This document shows positions 1 to 6,602 of a stretch of DNA of 34,384 bases, one piece after another. The first letter of the stretch is position 1; each line of letters starts with the position of its first letter. The DNA is from Eubacteriales bacterium (GTDB taxonomy: Bacteria; Bacillota; Clostridia; Saccharofermentanales; UBA5734). The stretch covers positions 1 through 34,384 of the forward strand of contig JAQUEY010000010.1 in assembly GCA_028684955.1 (NCBI GenBank), read 5' to 3'. The notes under the pieces were generated by a model. The model was given only the letters and a program-made list of their open reading frames with translations, made no database searches and was not told where the DNA came from. The position numbers were made by a program, and so were the translations under genes.

Positions 1-61
1 TGGGTAACTGCACTTGTTTAGCGCAGTCATCCGGTGAGATAATCAGGGATTGAATAAAAAA

Positions 62-997
62 TCAGGCCTTGCCGTCGCAGCCGAGGACATTGGTGATCTT
101 GCGGGCAACCATGTCCTTGATCGCCTTGCGGGCCGGTGCCAGGTACTGGCGGGGATCGAAATGGCTCGGATTCTCGGCGAAGTACTTGCGGATGGTGGCG
201 GTCATGGCCAGGCGCAGGTCGGAGTCGATGTTGATCTTGCAGACGGCGCTCTTGGCTGCCTGGCGGAGCATGTCCTCCGGGATGCCGATGGCGTGGTCCA
301 TTTTGCCACCGTTGGCATTGATCATTTCAACAAATTCCGGGATGACCGAGCTGGCGCCGTGCAGGACGATCGGGAAGCCAGGCAGGCGGCGTTCGATTTC
401 CTCGAGGATGTCGAAGCGCAGCTGGGGCTTCTGGCCGGGCTTGAATTTGAAGGCGCCGTGGCTGGTGCCGATGGCGATGGCCAGGGAGTCACAGCCGGTG
501 CGGGTGACGAAGTCCACGACCTGGTCGGGATTGGTGTAGGAGGCATCTTCGGCGGAGACATTGACGTCGTCTTCGACGCCGGCGAGGCGGCCGAGTTCGG
601 CTTCAACGGTGACGCCGCGGGCATGGGCATATTCGACGACCTTTTTGGTCAGCTCGACGTTTTCTTCGTAGCTGTGGTGGGAGCCGTCGATCATGACAGA
701 GGTGAAACCGCCGTCGATGCAATCTTTGCAAAGCTCGAAGGAGTCGCCGTGGTCGAGATGGAGGGCGATCGGCAGATCGGTGACCTGGAGGGCAGCTTCA
801 ACGAGCTTGACCAGGTAGGTGTGGTTGGCATATTTACGGGCGCCGGCAGAAACTTGCAGGATCAGGGGGGCGTTGAGTTCCTTGGCTGCTTCGGTGATAC
901 CCTGAATAATTTCCATGTTGTTGACGTTGAAAGCACCGATGGCATAGCCACCCTCATAGGCTTTCTTGAACATTTCCGTCGTGTTTACCAGTGGCAT
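62..997 (-). CDS. fba: Class II fructose-1,6-bisphosphate aldolase
   Basis: Cleaves fructose-1,6-bisphosphate to DHAP and glyceraldehyde-3-phosphate (glycolysis/gluconeogenesis, cytosolic, zinc-dependent). The protein is 311 residues, normal for the class II family. It shows the class II landmarks in order: GAFNVNN near the N-terminus, LHLDHG (metal and catalytic region), an EAELG segment, GTSHGAFKF, and VLHGASS for phosphate and metal binding. I start it at the ATG at 997 (MPLVNTTEMF) because an AAAGGAG ribosome site lies just upstream. An in-frame ATG at 1033 has no such site. It is preceded by its own sigma-A-like promoter, so it is probably transcribed separately from the SDR and valS genes, although read-through is possible. 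Nothing looks degenerate. Tagatose-bisphosphate aldolase is a related alternative, but the context of a single housekeeping copy favours Fba. Confidence 0.96.
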   Translation of the reverse strand: MPLVNTTEMFKKAYEGGYAIGAFNVNNMEIIQGITEAAKELNAPLILQVSAGARKYANHTYLVKLVEAALQVTDLPIALHLDHGDSFELCKDCIDGGFTSVMIDGSHHSYEENVELTKKVVEYAHARGVTVEAELGRLAGVEDDVNVSAEDASYTNPDQVVDFVTRTGCDSLAIAIGTSHGAFKFKPGQKPQLRFDILEEIERRLPGFPIVLHGASSVIPEFVEMINANGGKMDHAIGIPEDMLRQAAKSAVCKINIDSDLRLAMTATIRKYFAENPSHFDPRQYLAPARKAIKDMVARKITNVLGCDGKA

Positions 998-1084
998 AGT
1001 AATCTCCTTTACCTGTTTCCATTCACATGGCATTCGTGGTGGTCAAGGCTGCCTGAAACAAGCGGCGCTTGATGGTCCTTTTCC

Positions 1085-1113
1085 ATTTTAGAGGGTTTGC
1101 ATCCTCCAGTCAA
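1085..1113 (-). promoter_or_regulatory. Sigma-A-like promoter for fba
   Basis: On the minus strand, TTGACT (-35, 1113-1108) and TAAAAT (-10, 1090-1085) are separated by exactly 17 bases. The -35 box contains the TGA stop codon of the upstream SDR gene. The predicted leader is about 80 nt and contains the palindrome CAAGCGGCGCTTG (1059-1071), which could form a small hairpin early in the transcript. Confidence 0.7.
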
Positions 1114-1634
1114 CGATAAATCATTTTGCGAGTCATGCCGCCATCGATCACCAGGGTTTGGCCGGTGATGAAGCCTGCATCCGGGCTGGCCAGGAAAAAG
1201 CAGGCGGCGGCGATATCAGCTGGGCGGCCGATCCGGCCGGCTGGATGCTGATGATGTTCTTCCTCCGGCCAAATTGCAGGATCGGGCCTTCCCTTCTGCC
1301 ATTCAGCAGAATGCGCGTTTGCGATCGCAGCATTGTGGACCAGGACAGCCAGGCCAGATGGAGCCAGGTCCTTGGTTTGCCGGGCCAGACGTTCAATCTG
1401 CGCCTGGTCAGACAGATCAGCCTGAAGGAAGTGGGCAGAAAGGCCCTGTTCGGCAAGGATCGTCTGAGTCTCCTCCCCTGTTTCTGAGTCCCGGTCGGTA
1501 TAAATCACGCGAGCCCCAGCCTGGGCAAAACTCAAGACCAGGCAACGGCCAATGCCGGCAGCGCCACCAGTGATGAGGACCGAGCGGCCGGAAAAATCAG
1601 GCCGGTAGGCAGGGGTCTGCAGAGTTCCGTTCAC
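1110..1634 (-). pseudogene. SDR-family oxidoreductase with internal deletion of the catalytic core
   Basis: The open frame encodes 174 residues against about 240-250 for classical short-chain dehydrogenases. The N-terminal Rossmann part is intact: ITGGAAGIG at residues 21-29, a D(R)D cofactor-specificity region around 47-49, QADLSD at 71-76 and VHNAA at 99-103. The C-terminal part is also family-like: GRIGRPADIAAA, then FLASPDAGFITGQTLVIDGG. Between them, near residues 106-110, the sequence jumps from the NNAG-equivalent straight to the late EWQKG segment. About 65-75 residues are missing, including the whole Asn-Ser-Tyr-Lys catalytic set. The reading frame is kept, so this is an in-frame deletion. 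Translation starts at a GTG whose GTGA overlaps the valS stop by 4 bases, so it is coupled to valS. It cannot be an active dehydrogenase by the known mechanism. I call it a pseudogene, though a residual dinucleotide-binding protein is possible. Confidence 0.8.
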
Positions 1635-4285
1635 AGGGCGCGCAGCTGGGCCAGGCGCTCGCTGGCGTTGTGCAGCATCGCGGTGTAGCGGCTGATTTTC
1701 TCGCGTTCGGTGTCGATAACCTTGGCGGGTGCTTTGGCAACAAAATCGGCGTTGGCGAGCTTGGCACTGACCCGCGCGACTTCGCTTTCCAGATTGGCTT
1801 GCTCCTTCTCCAGGCGCTCGATTTCCTTGCCCAGGTCGATCAGGTCGGTCAGGGGGATGAAAATCTCACCGGCTGTGAAGATGGCTGTGACCGCAGTCGA
1901 GGGGATATCTGTCTTGTCAGATTGGGTTGTCAGGGTCTGAACACTGGCCAGGCGCTGCAGGAAGGATTCGCTGGCCTCGAACATGCGGCGGGTGGCCTCG
2001 TCAGGCGAGACAACAATGATGCTGGCTTTTCTGGACGGGGGCACGTTCATGCTGGTGCGCACGGTGCGGATTTCGCGGATTGCATCCATCAGGATGGCCA
2101 TCTGGCGCTCAGCCTCCGGGAAGTGCAGGGTGCTGTCCTGGACAGGCCAGTTGCTGATCATGATCGAATCCGCCGTCTGGATCAGATGGCCGTGGATGGC
2201 TTCGGTCACAAAGGGCATGAACGGGTGCAGCAGACGCAGGGCTTCGACCAGGACCTGGTTGAGGACCGACTGGGCGACCAGGCGGCCATGCGAATCTTTT
2301 TCATTGAGGCGGGCCTTGGCGATTTCGATGTACCAGTCGCAGTACTCTTCCCAGAGGAAGCTGTAGATCTTGGCCAGGGCTACGCCGAGGTCGTAATTGT
2401 CGAGGTTGGTCGTCACTTCTGTTTTCAGGGTCTGCAAGCGCGAGAGGATCCAGCGGTCTTCAAGTGCATAATCGTCAGCGGTCACAGCGGCAAAATCCAT
2501 CTCGTCGTCAAAGTTCATGACCACGAAGCGGAAAGCATTCCAGATCTTGTTGATGAAATTGCGCCCGGCTTCGATTTTCTCTTTGGAAAAGCGCAAGTCG
2601 TTACCGGGGGCATTGCCGGTGACCAAGGCATAGCGCAGCGCGTCAGCGCCGAGTTCGTCGATGATTTCCAGCGGATCAATGCCATTGCCGAGGGATTTGG
2701 ACATCTTGCGGCCCTTGTCATCGCGGACGATGCCATGGATGAAGACAGTGTGGAACGGCGTCTGGCCGGTGTGGGCGATACCGGAGAAGATCATGCGTGC
2801 GACCCAGAAGAAAATGATGTCGTACCCGGTGACCAGGACACTGGTGGGATAGAAATATTTCAGGTCTTCGGTGTCATGGGGCCAGCCAAGGGTCGAGAAG
2901 GGCCACAGGGCGGATGAGAACCACGTGTCGAGCGTGTCTTCATCCTGGATCAGATGTGTGCTGCCGCATTCTGGACAGGCTTGCGGCTTGACTGTTGTCA
3001 CGATGGTATGACCACAGCTCTGGCAATAATAGGCGGGGATCCGGTGACCCCACCAGAGCTGGCGGGAAATGCACCAGTCGCGGATATTTTCCATCCAGTT
3101 GAAATAGGTCTTGTCAAAACGCTCCGGCACAAAACGGGTCTCTTTGGATTTGACCACTTCAATCGCTGGTTCTGCCAGAGGTTTCATTTTGACAAACCAC
3201 TGGAAGGACACGCGCGGTTCAACCACTGTCGAACAGCGGTAGCAGGTGCCAACATTGTGCTTGTGCGGCTCGGTTTTTTCCAAAAACCCCTGCGCTTCGA
3301 GGTCGATGAGGATCTGCTTTCGGGCTTGTTCGCGGGAAAGTCCGGCATAGGCTCCACCCTGCTCGTTGATGTGGGCGTCCTCCGTCAGGACATTGATCAC
3401 TGGCAGGTCATGGCGCAGGCCGACCTCAAAGTCATTCGGATCATGAGCCGGCGTGATTTTGACGACACCGGTGCCGAATTCGCTCTCGACGTAGGTGTCA
3501 GCAATGATCGGAATGGTCCGGCCGGTCAGGGGCAGGATGACGTGCTGGCCAATCAGGTGCTGATAGCGTTCGTCTTCGGGATGGACTGCGACGGCCGTGT
3601 CGCCAAGCAATGTCTCCGGACGGGTGGTGGCCAGGACGAGGTAGCCCTCCCCTTCCACCAGCGGATAGCGCAGATGGTAGAAATGGCTGTTCTTTTCTTC
3701 ATATTCGACTTCGGCGTCGGAAATGGAGGTCAGGCAGGCCGGGCACCAGTTGATGATCCGCTCACCGCGGTAGATCAGGCCTTTTTCATAGAGACGGATG
3801 AAGACTTCCTGGACTGCGTCGGAGCAGCCCTCGTCGAGGGTGAAGCGTTCGCGGCTCCAGTCGCAGGAGGATCCGAGGCGCTTGAGCTGTTCGATGATGC
3901 GGCCGCCATAAAGGCGCTTCCACTCCCAGGCTCGTTCGAGGAATTTCTCGCGGCCAAGGTCTTCCTTGCTGATCCCTTCCTGGCGCATGGCTTCGACGAT
4001 CTTGGCTTCAGTGGCAATCGACGCATGATCGGTGCCAGGCAGCCAGAGTGCGGCATAACCTTGCATGCGCTTGAATCGGATCAGGATGTCTTGCAGGGTA
4101 TTATCGAGGGCATGGCCCATGTGGAGCTGGCCGGTGATGTTTGGCGGCGGAATGACAATGGTGTAAGGCTGTTTGGCCGGATCCGGCTGGGGAGTGAAAT
4201 AGCCCTGGTCCTGCCAGTTCTGGTAGATCGGACTCTCCATCACCTGCGGTTCAAACGCTTTTGGGATTGAATCAATACGCGACAT
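1631..4285 (-). CDS. valS: Valyl-tRNA synthetase
   Basis: Charges tRNA-Val with valine in the cytosol. The protein is 884 residues, typical of bacterial class Ia ValRS. The HIGH signature appears as HMGH at residues 55-58 after PPPNITGQL. The KMSKS motif is at 527-531. Between them lies the CP1 editing domain with zinc-type cysteine pairs (CPAC near residue 185; CQSC and CPEC around 420-440). The C-terminus is a charged coiled-coil arm (EIERLEKEQANLE), as expected for ValRS. I start at the ATG at 4285 (MSRIDSIPKAF), which has a GGAGGAAAT ribosome site. The longer in-frame extension runs through repeat DNA and is not believable. A T-box leader with a GUC specifier lies upstream, so expression should rise when tRNA-Val is uncharged. 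The stop overlaps the GTG of the SDR gene. Confidence 0.98.
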   Translation of the reverse strand: MSRIDSIPKAFEPQVMESPIYQNWQDQGYFTPQPDPAKQPYTIVIPPPNITGQLHMGHALDNTLQDILIRFKRMQGYAALWLPGTDHASIATEAKIVEAMRQEGISKEDLGREKFLERAWEWKRLYGGRIIEQLKRLGSSCDWSRERFTLDEGCSDAVQEVFIRLYEKGLIYRGERIINWCPACLTSISDAEVEYEEKNSHFYHLRYPLVEGEGYLVLATTRPETLLGDTAVAVHPEDERYQHLIGQHVILPLTGRTIPIIADTYVESEFGTGVVKITPAHDPNDFEVGLRHDLPVINVLTEDAHINEQGGAYAGLSREQARKQILIDLEAQGFLEKTEPHKHNVGTCYRCSTVVEPRVSFQWFVKMKPLAEPAIEVVKSKETRFVPERFDKTYFNWMENIRDWCISRQLWWGHRIPAYYCQSCGHTIVTTVKPQACPECGSTHLIQDEDTLDTWFSSALWPFSTLGWPHDTEDLKYFYPTSVLVTGYDIIFFWVARMIFSGIAHTGQTPFHTVFIHGIVRDDKGRKMSKSLGNGIDPLEIIDELGADALRYALVTGNAPGNDLRFSKEKIEAGRNFINKIWNAFRFVVMNFDDEMDFAAVTADDYALEDRWILSRLQTLKTEVTTNLDNYDLGVALAKIYSFLWEEYCDWYIEIAKARLNEKDSHGRLVAQSVLNQVLVEALRLLHPFMPFVTEAIHGHLIQTADSIMISNWPVQDSTLHFPEAERQMAILMDAIREIRTVRTSMNVPPSRKASIIVVSPDEATRRMFEASESFLQRLASVQTLTTQSDKTDIPSTAVTAIFTAGEIFIPLTDLIDLGKEIERLEKEQANLESEVARVSAKLANADFVAKAPAKVIDTEREKISRYTAMLHNASERLAQLRAL

Positions 4286-4309
4286 ATTTCCTCCTGTGAG
4301 TTTGGAAGT

Positions 4310-4368
4310 GGTGCCAGGCACCTCACTAAGAAATTTGCATAAATTTCCCAGTGAGGTTGCCTGGCACC
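4310..4368. repeat. REPIN-like inverted repeat, copy 1
   Basis: A 59-bp imperfect palindrome. The outer arms GGTGCCAGGCACC (4310-4322) and TTGCCTGGCACC (4357-4368) pair through CCTCACT/AGTGAGG, and the tip carries AAATTTGCATAAATTT. A smaller palindrome (GGCACCAA...TTTGGTGCC, 4363-4384) follows immediately. It shares its core with copy 2 but lies in the opposite orientation. In the valS mRNA it would fold as a long hairpin between the T-box terminator and the ribosome site. Confidence 0.8.
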
Positions 4369-4392
4369 AAACCAATTTGGTGCCTAAGAGTG

Positions 4393-4456
4393 GGTGTGAT
4401 ATCAGGCACGTCGCCGGGAAATTCTGCGAATTTCTTGGCAACGTGCCTGACACCAC
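4393..4456. repeat. REPIN-like inverted repeat, copy 2 (opposite orientation)
   Basis: A second imperfect palindrome, with outer arms reading ATCAGGCACG (4401-4410) and CGTGCCTGAC (4442-4451), an inner GTCGCC/GGCAAC pair and the tip GAAATTCTGCGAATTTC. On the minus strand its core AAGAAATTCGCAGAATTTCC matches the plus-strand core of copy 1 (AAGAAATTTGCATAAATTTC) with few changes. The two are therefore diverged copies of one element set head to head. No transposase of the REP-associated type is present in the window. Confidence 0.8.
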
Positions 4457-4459
4457 CAT

Positions 4460-4513
4460 AAACAAAAACCTTCCGTCCAGTCCGGGCGTTTCCCGAAATA
4501 ACTGGACGAAAGG
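4460..4513 (-). terminator. T-box controlled intrinsic terminator upstream of valS
   Basis: On the minus strand CCTTTCGTCCAGT (4513-4501) pairs with ACTGGACGGAAGG across a GC-rich loop and is followed by TTTTTGTTT. The 5' arm lies directly downstream of the T-box sequence, so it can be drawn into the antiterminator instead. This is the expected off-switch of the leader. Confidence 0.9.
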
Positions 4514-4731
4514 TTGAGCTTCCGTGGTACCACCAGTTTTCCCTGCCAGGTGTGATCAGCTTGCTGCTGACCCAAGGGCAGGGCACTTTGCAGCCGTTTG
4601 TCACGTACGGCCTGACGTTCTGCTCCCGGGCGACTTTGGCCTTTCACACACCGGCAAAACCTTGCAGCACTAGGGTTTTGCTCTCTGGCGGGGTTTTAGG
4701 GCCTACTCCTCCCGGTCATGGCAGGGAATTT
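4514..4731 (-). promoter_or_regulatory. Valine T-box riboswitch (leader RNA of valS)
   Basis: The leader has the parts of a T-box RNA in order. Stem I has the base pairing CCGGG/CCCGG, with the AGTA of a loop-E-like bulge opposite a specifier loop reading AAAGTCG. The apical AGAGAG bulge and GTGCTGCAAGG loop that contact the tRNA elbow are present. Near the 3' end is the T-box bulge TGGTACC (4532-4526) within GGTGGTACCACGG. The specifier codon is GTC (4634-4632), a valine codon, which agrees with the valS gene downstream. By the established mechanism, uncharged tRNA-Val(GAC) binds specifier and bulge and stabilises the antiterminator; charged tRNA allows termination at 4460-4513. Confidence 0.93.
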
Positions 4732-4737
4732 GGCTTC

Positions 4738-4766
4738 ATCTTACACAAAGAGGACCCAACTTGCAA
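4738..4766 (-). promoter_or_regulatory. Promoter of the valS T-box transcript
   Basis: On the minus strand TTGCAA (-35, 4766-4761) and TAAGAT (-10, 4743-4738) are separated by 17 bases. Transcription would begin near 4731, a few dozen bases before Stem I of the T-box, which is the expected geometry. It lies just after the stop codon of the acetylesterase-like gene. Confidence 0.65.
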
Positions 4767-4786
4767 GCTGTTCCACCACCTCCGGC

Positions 4787-6601
4787 TCAGGTCAGGCGGA
4801 TGTTGTCGAGATAGAGCTGTCCGCGTCCAGATTTGTCATGCAGCACCAGCTGGATCCGGATCACTTGGGTCAGGTCGATCTCCTGGGCCAGAGGTCGTAA
4901 ATCAAAGGTCAGGGGCTGCCAGCGCAGGGCAGGAATGATCCTCTGGCCCGGGGTTTCGATTTCCCGGGCTCCGGGGGCAACGATCGCCAGGATCTTGAGA
5001 GCAAGGCTTTTCTCTTTCAGATCGGGATTGAAGACATCCATGACCAGATTGGCAGCTGGCGCAAGGTCAAGCGGCGGAAAATCGGCAGGCCGGTCGATCC
5101 AGGGACCGAACGCGATGCCCTGGCCAGAGGCCATCTGGTAATCCAGACTCAAAGACCCCTCGCCTTCAGATTTGTTCACCTTTTCGGGGCGGATCTTGAG
5201 CGAGCCAGCAAAGACTTGCCATTCGGCTGGATCATCACAGTGCATCCATTCCCTGGGCAGCACATAGGTCGATGCCTCCTGGTCTGAGCGGAACGGGACA
5301 ATGGGCAGATGGTCTTTGCTGATCAGGTTGGCGCGATCGTGCAGGTCATAAAAGCCGTACGTGACGGCCACGGGATTTTGAATTGCCTCATGCCAGACCA
5401 TGACACGGACACCGTATAAAACCTTGGCCTGAGCTTCGCGAAACATGCGGTCCGGACCGCAAATGGTGAAGCCGCGGACTCGGCTATCCTCCCGGAACAG
5501 GCGCAAACCCTCGCCGATATTCGAAAAAGTCAGCATCAGCTTACCACCCACCTGCTCGATGCTTTCACATTCAGGAGCAGACTGGGGGGCTTTGCGCTGG
5601 TACAGCAATCCGAGGCAGATCAAGCGCAGGCGTTCGGCAAGTGTTGCCAGTGGCGAGGATCCCGGCAAGCTGGAAACTGGAATGAGCGCGGTCGGCGCAG
5701 CCAGATGGTGCCGGACATAGGTCAAGGCTTCATTGCCCAGGGTTTGTTCGTAAAAAAGACGCTGGCCAACTGAAACGGTTGGCAGATGAAACAAGATAAA
5801 AGCCGGCTCAGATCCGTGAACAGACCTCAACTCGGAACGCAAGGCAGCCGCCAGTTTCATCAGGCCGGTCTGCAGCTTTTCAGGCTGGGCCAGTTCCTGA
5901 TGATGACCAGACCAGATGATCGCACGAACACCCATTCCGGCCAGGGCAGCCATCTGACGATAAAGTCCCTTGCGGTTGTCTGGCAGGTACTCCCGTAAAC
6001 GGCGACCGGGCGCATCCAGCAAGAGCAAGCCGACCGGAACATGGATGTCGGGCAGGATTTCCCGGCCGAAATGGCGGGCCAGGGCGGAAAGCAGCAGGCC
6101 CTGGTCTGCCCCTGCCGGTTCAAAATGAGGCTGGCTGGTCCAAATTCGTTCAACTTCGGGTGCCAGGATATCGAGCTGGCGCAGATACGGCTTGGCAGCC
6201 GGGACTGTCCCGGAATGGACCGGGCCCGGAGGCAGGCCTGACGATTGCAAGGGCAAGGTGAGTTCTCCAACAAAGAGATAGACGTCACCAATCAGAATGT
6301 CATGCAGCAGGATTTTGTCTGCTCCATCCGTGACCAGAAGTTCATAAGTATCGAAAGAAGCCTCAAAGGCAGGTAACTCCAGGCAAAATGAGCCTTTGCC
6401 GTCGCAAGTCACTTCTGCAGTGAAAAAGGTCCCATAGCGGGGATCATGCGGCGATACGGTTTGCGGATCAAGGGGAAACCTGGTCCATTCAACCGTCAAC
6501 AGGCTGTTGGGCCGGGCTTTTCCAGCCAAAAGGGTCCTGGCTTGCTGCTGCAAGACCATGCCAGACTGGAAAGGGTGCGGTAACGTAATCCAGGAAGTCA
6601 T
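4787..6601 (-). CDS. Sialate O-acetylesterase-like protein lacking catalytic motifs
   Basis: A 604-residue protein with the full architecture of the sialate 9-O-acetylesterase family but none of its catalytic signatures. Family-like parts: HPFQSGMVLQQQ (residues 9-20), a beta-sandwich ending ILIGDVYLF (102-110), SALARHFGREILPDIHVPVGLL, a GVRAIIWSGH segment, and NPVAVTYGFYD...LPIVPFRSD late in the protein. The C-terminal ~100 residues look like a jelly-roll carbohydrate-binding module ending in LYLDNIRLT. Where the family has GQSNM this protein has GELTL (112-116). WYQGE is replaced by WSGHH, WGGT by a DAPGRR stretch, and the late Asp-His motif is absent. No signal peptide is visible, so it is probably cytosolic. 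It starts one base after the NrdD-like gene ends, so the two are co-transcribed. The frame is long and clean, which argues for a maintained pseudoenzyme, possibly a carbohydrate-binding protein; its function is unknown. Confidence 0.85.
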   Translation of the reverse strand: MTSWITLPHPFQSGMVLQQQARTLLAGKARPNSLLTVEWTRFPLDPQTVSPHDPRYGTFFTAEVTCDGKGSFCLELPAFEASFDTYELLVTDGADKILLHDILIGDVYLFVGELTLPLQSSGLPPGPVHSGTVPAAKPYLRQLDILAPEVERIWTSQPHFEPAGADQGLLLSALARHFGREILPDIHVPVGLLLLDAPGRRLREYLPDNRKGLYRQMAALAGMGVRAIIWSGHHQELAQPEKLQTGLMKLAAALRSELRSVHGSEPAFILFHLPTVSVGQRLFYEQTLGNEALTYVRHHLAAPTALIPVSSLPGSSPLATLAERLRLICLGLLYQRKAPQSAPECESIEQVGGKLMLTFSNIGEGLRLFREDSRVRGFTICGPDRMFREAQAKVLYGVRVMVWHEAIQNPVAVTYGFYDLHDRANLISKDHLPIVPFRSDQEASTYVLPREWMHCDDPAEWQVFAGSLKIRPEKVNKSEGEGSLSLDYQMASGQGIAFGPWIDRPADFPPLDLAPAANLVMDVFNPDLKEKSLALKILAIVAPGAREIETPGQRIIPALRWQPLTFDLRPLAQEIDLTQVIRIQLVLHDKSGRGQLYLDNIRLT

Positions 6602-6602
6602 G

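Noticed and set aside
1-61. Possible fba terminator downstream of the stop codon
   Set aside because: There is a T-tract after the stop on the minus strand, but I could not find a convincing stem before it.
1670-4270. Long plus-strand frames opposite valS (415 and 438 codons)
   Set aside because: Antisense shadows of ValRS, which has HIGH and KMSKS motifs in the other strand; no supporting features.
4286-4465. N-terminal extension of ValRS by 60 residues
   Set aside because: It translates the REPIN-like repeats, lies upstream of a strong ribosome site, and would start inside the T-box terminator.
4296-4647. Small open frames in the valS leader on both strands
   Set aside because: They overlap the repeats, terminator and T-box RNA, whose structure explains the sequence.
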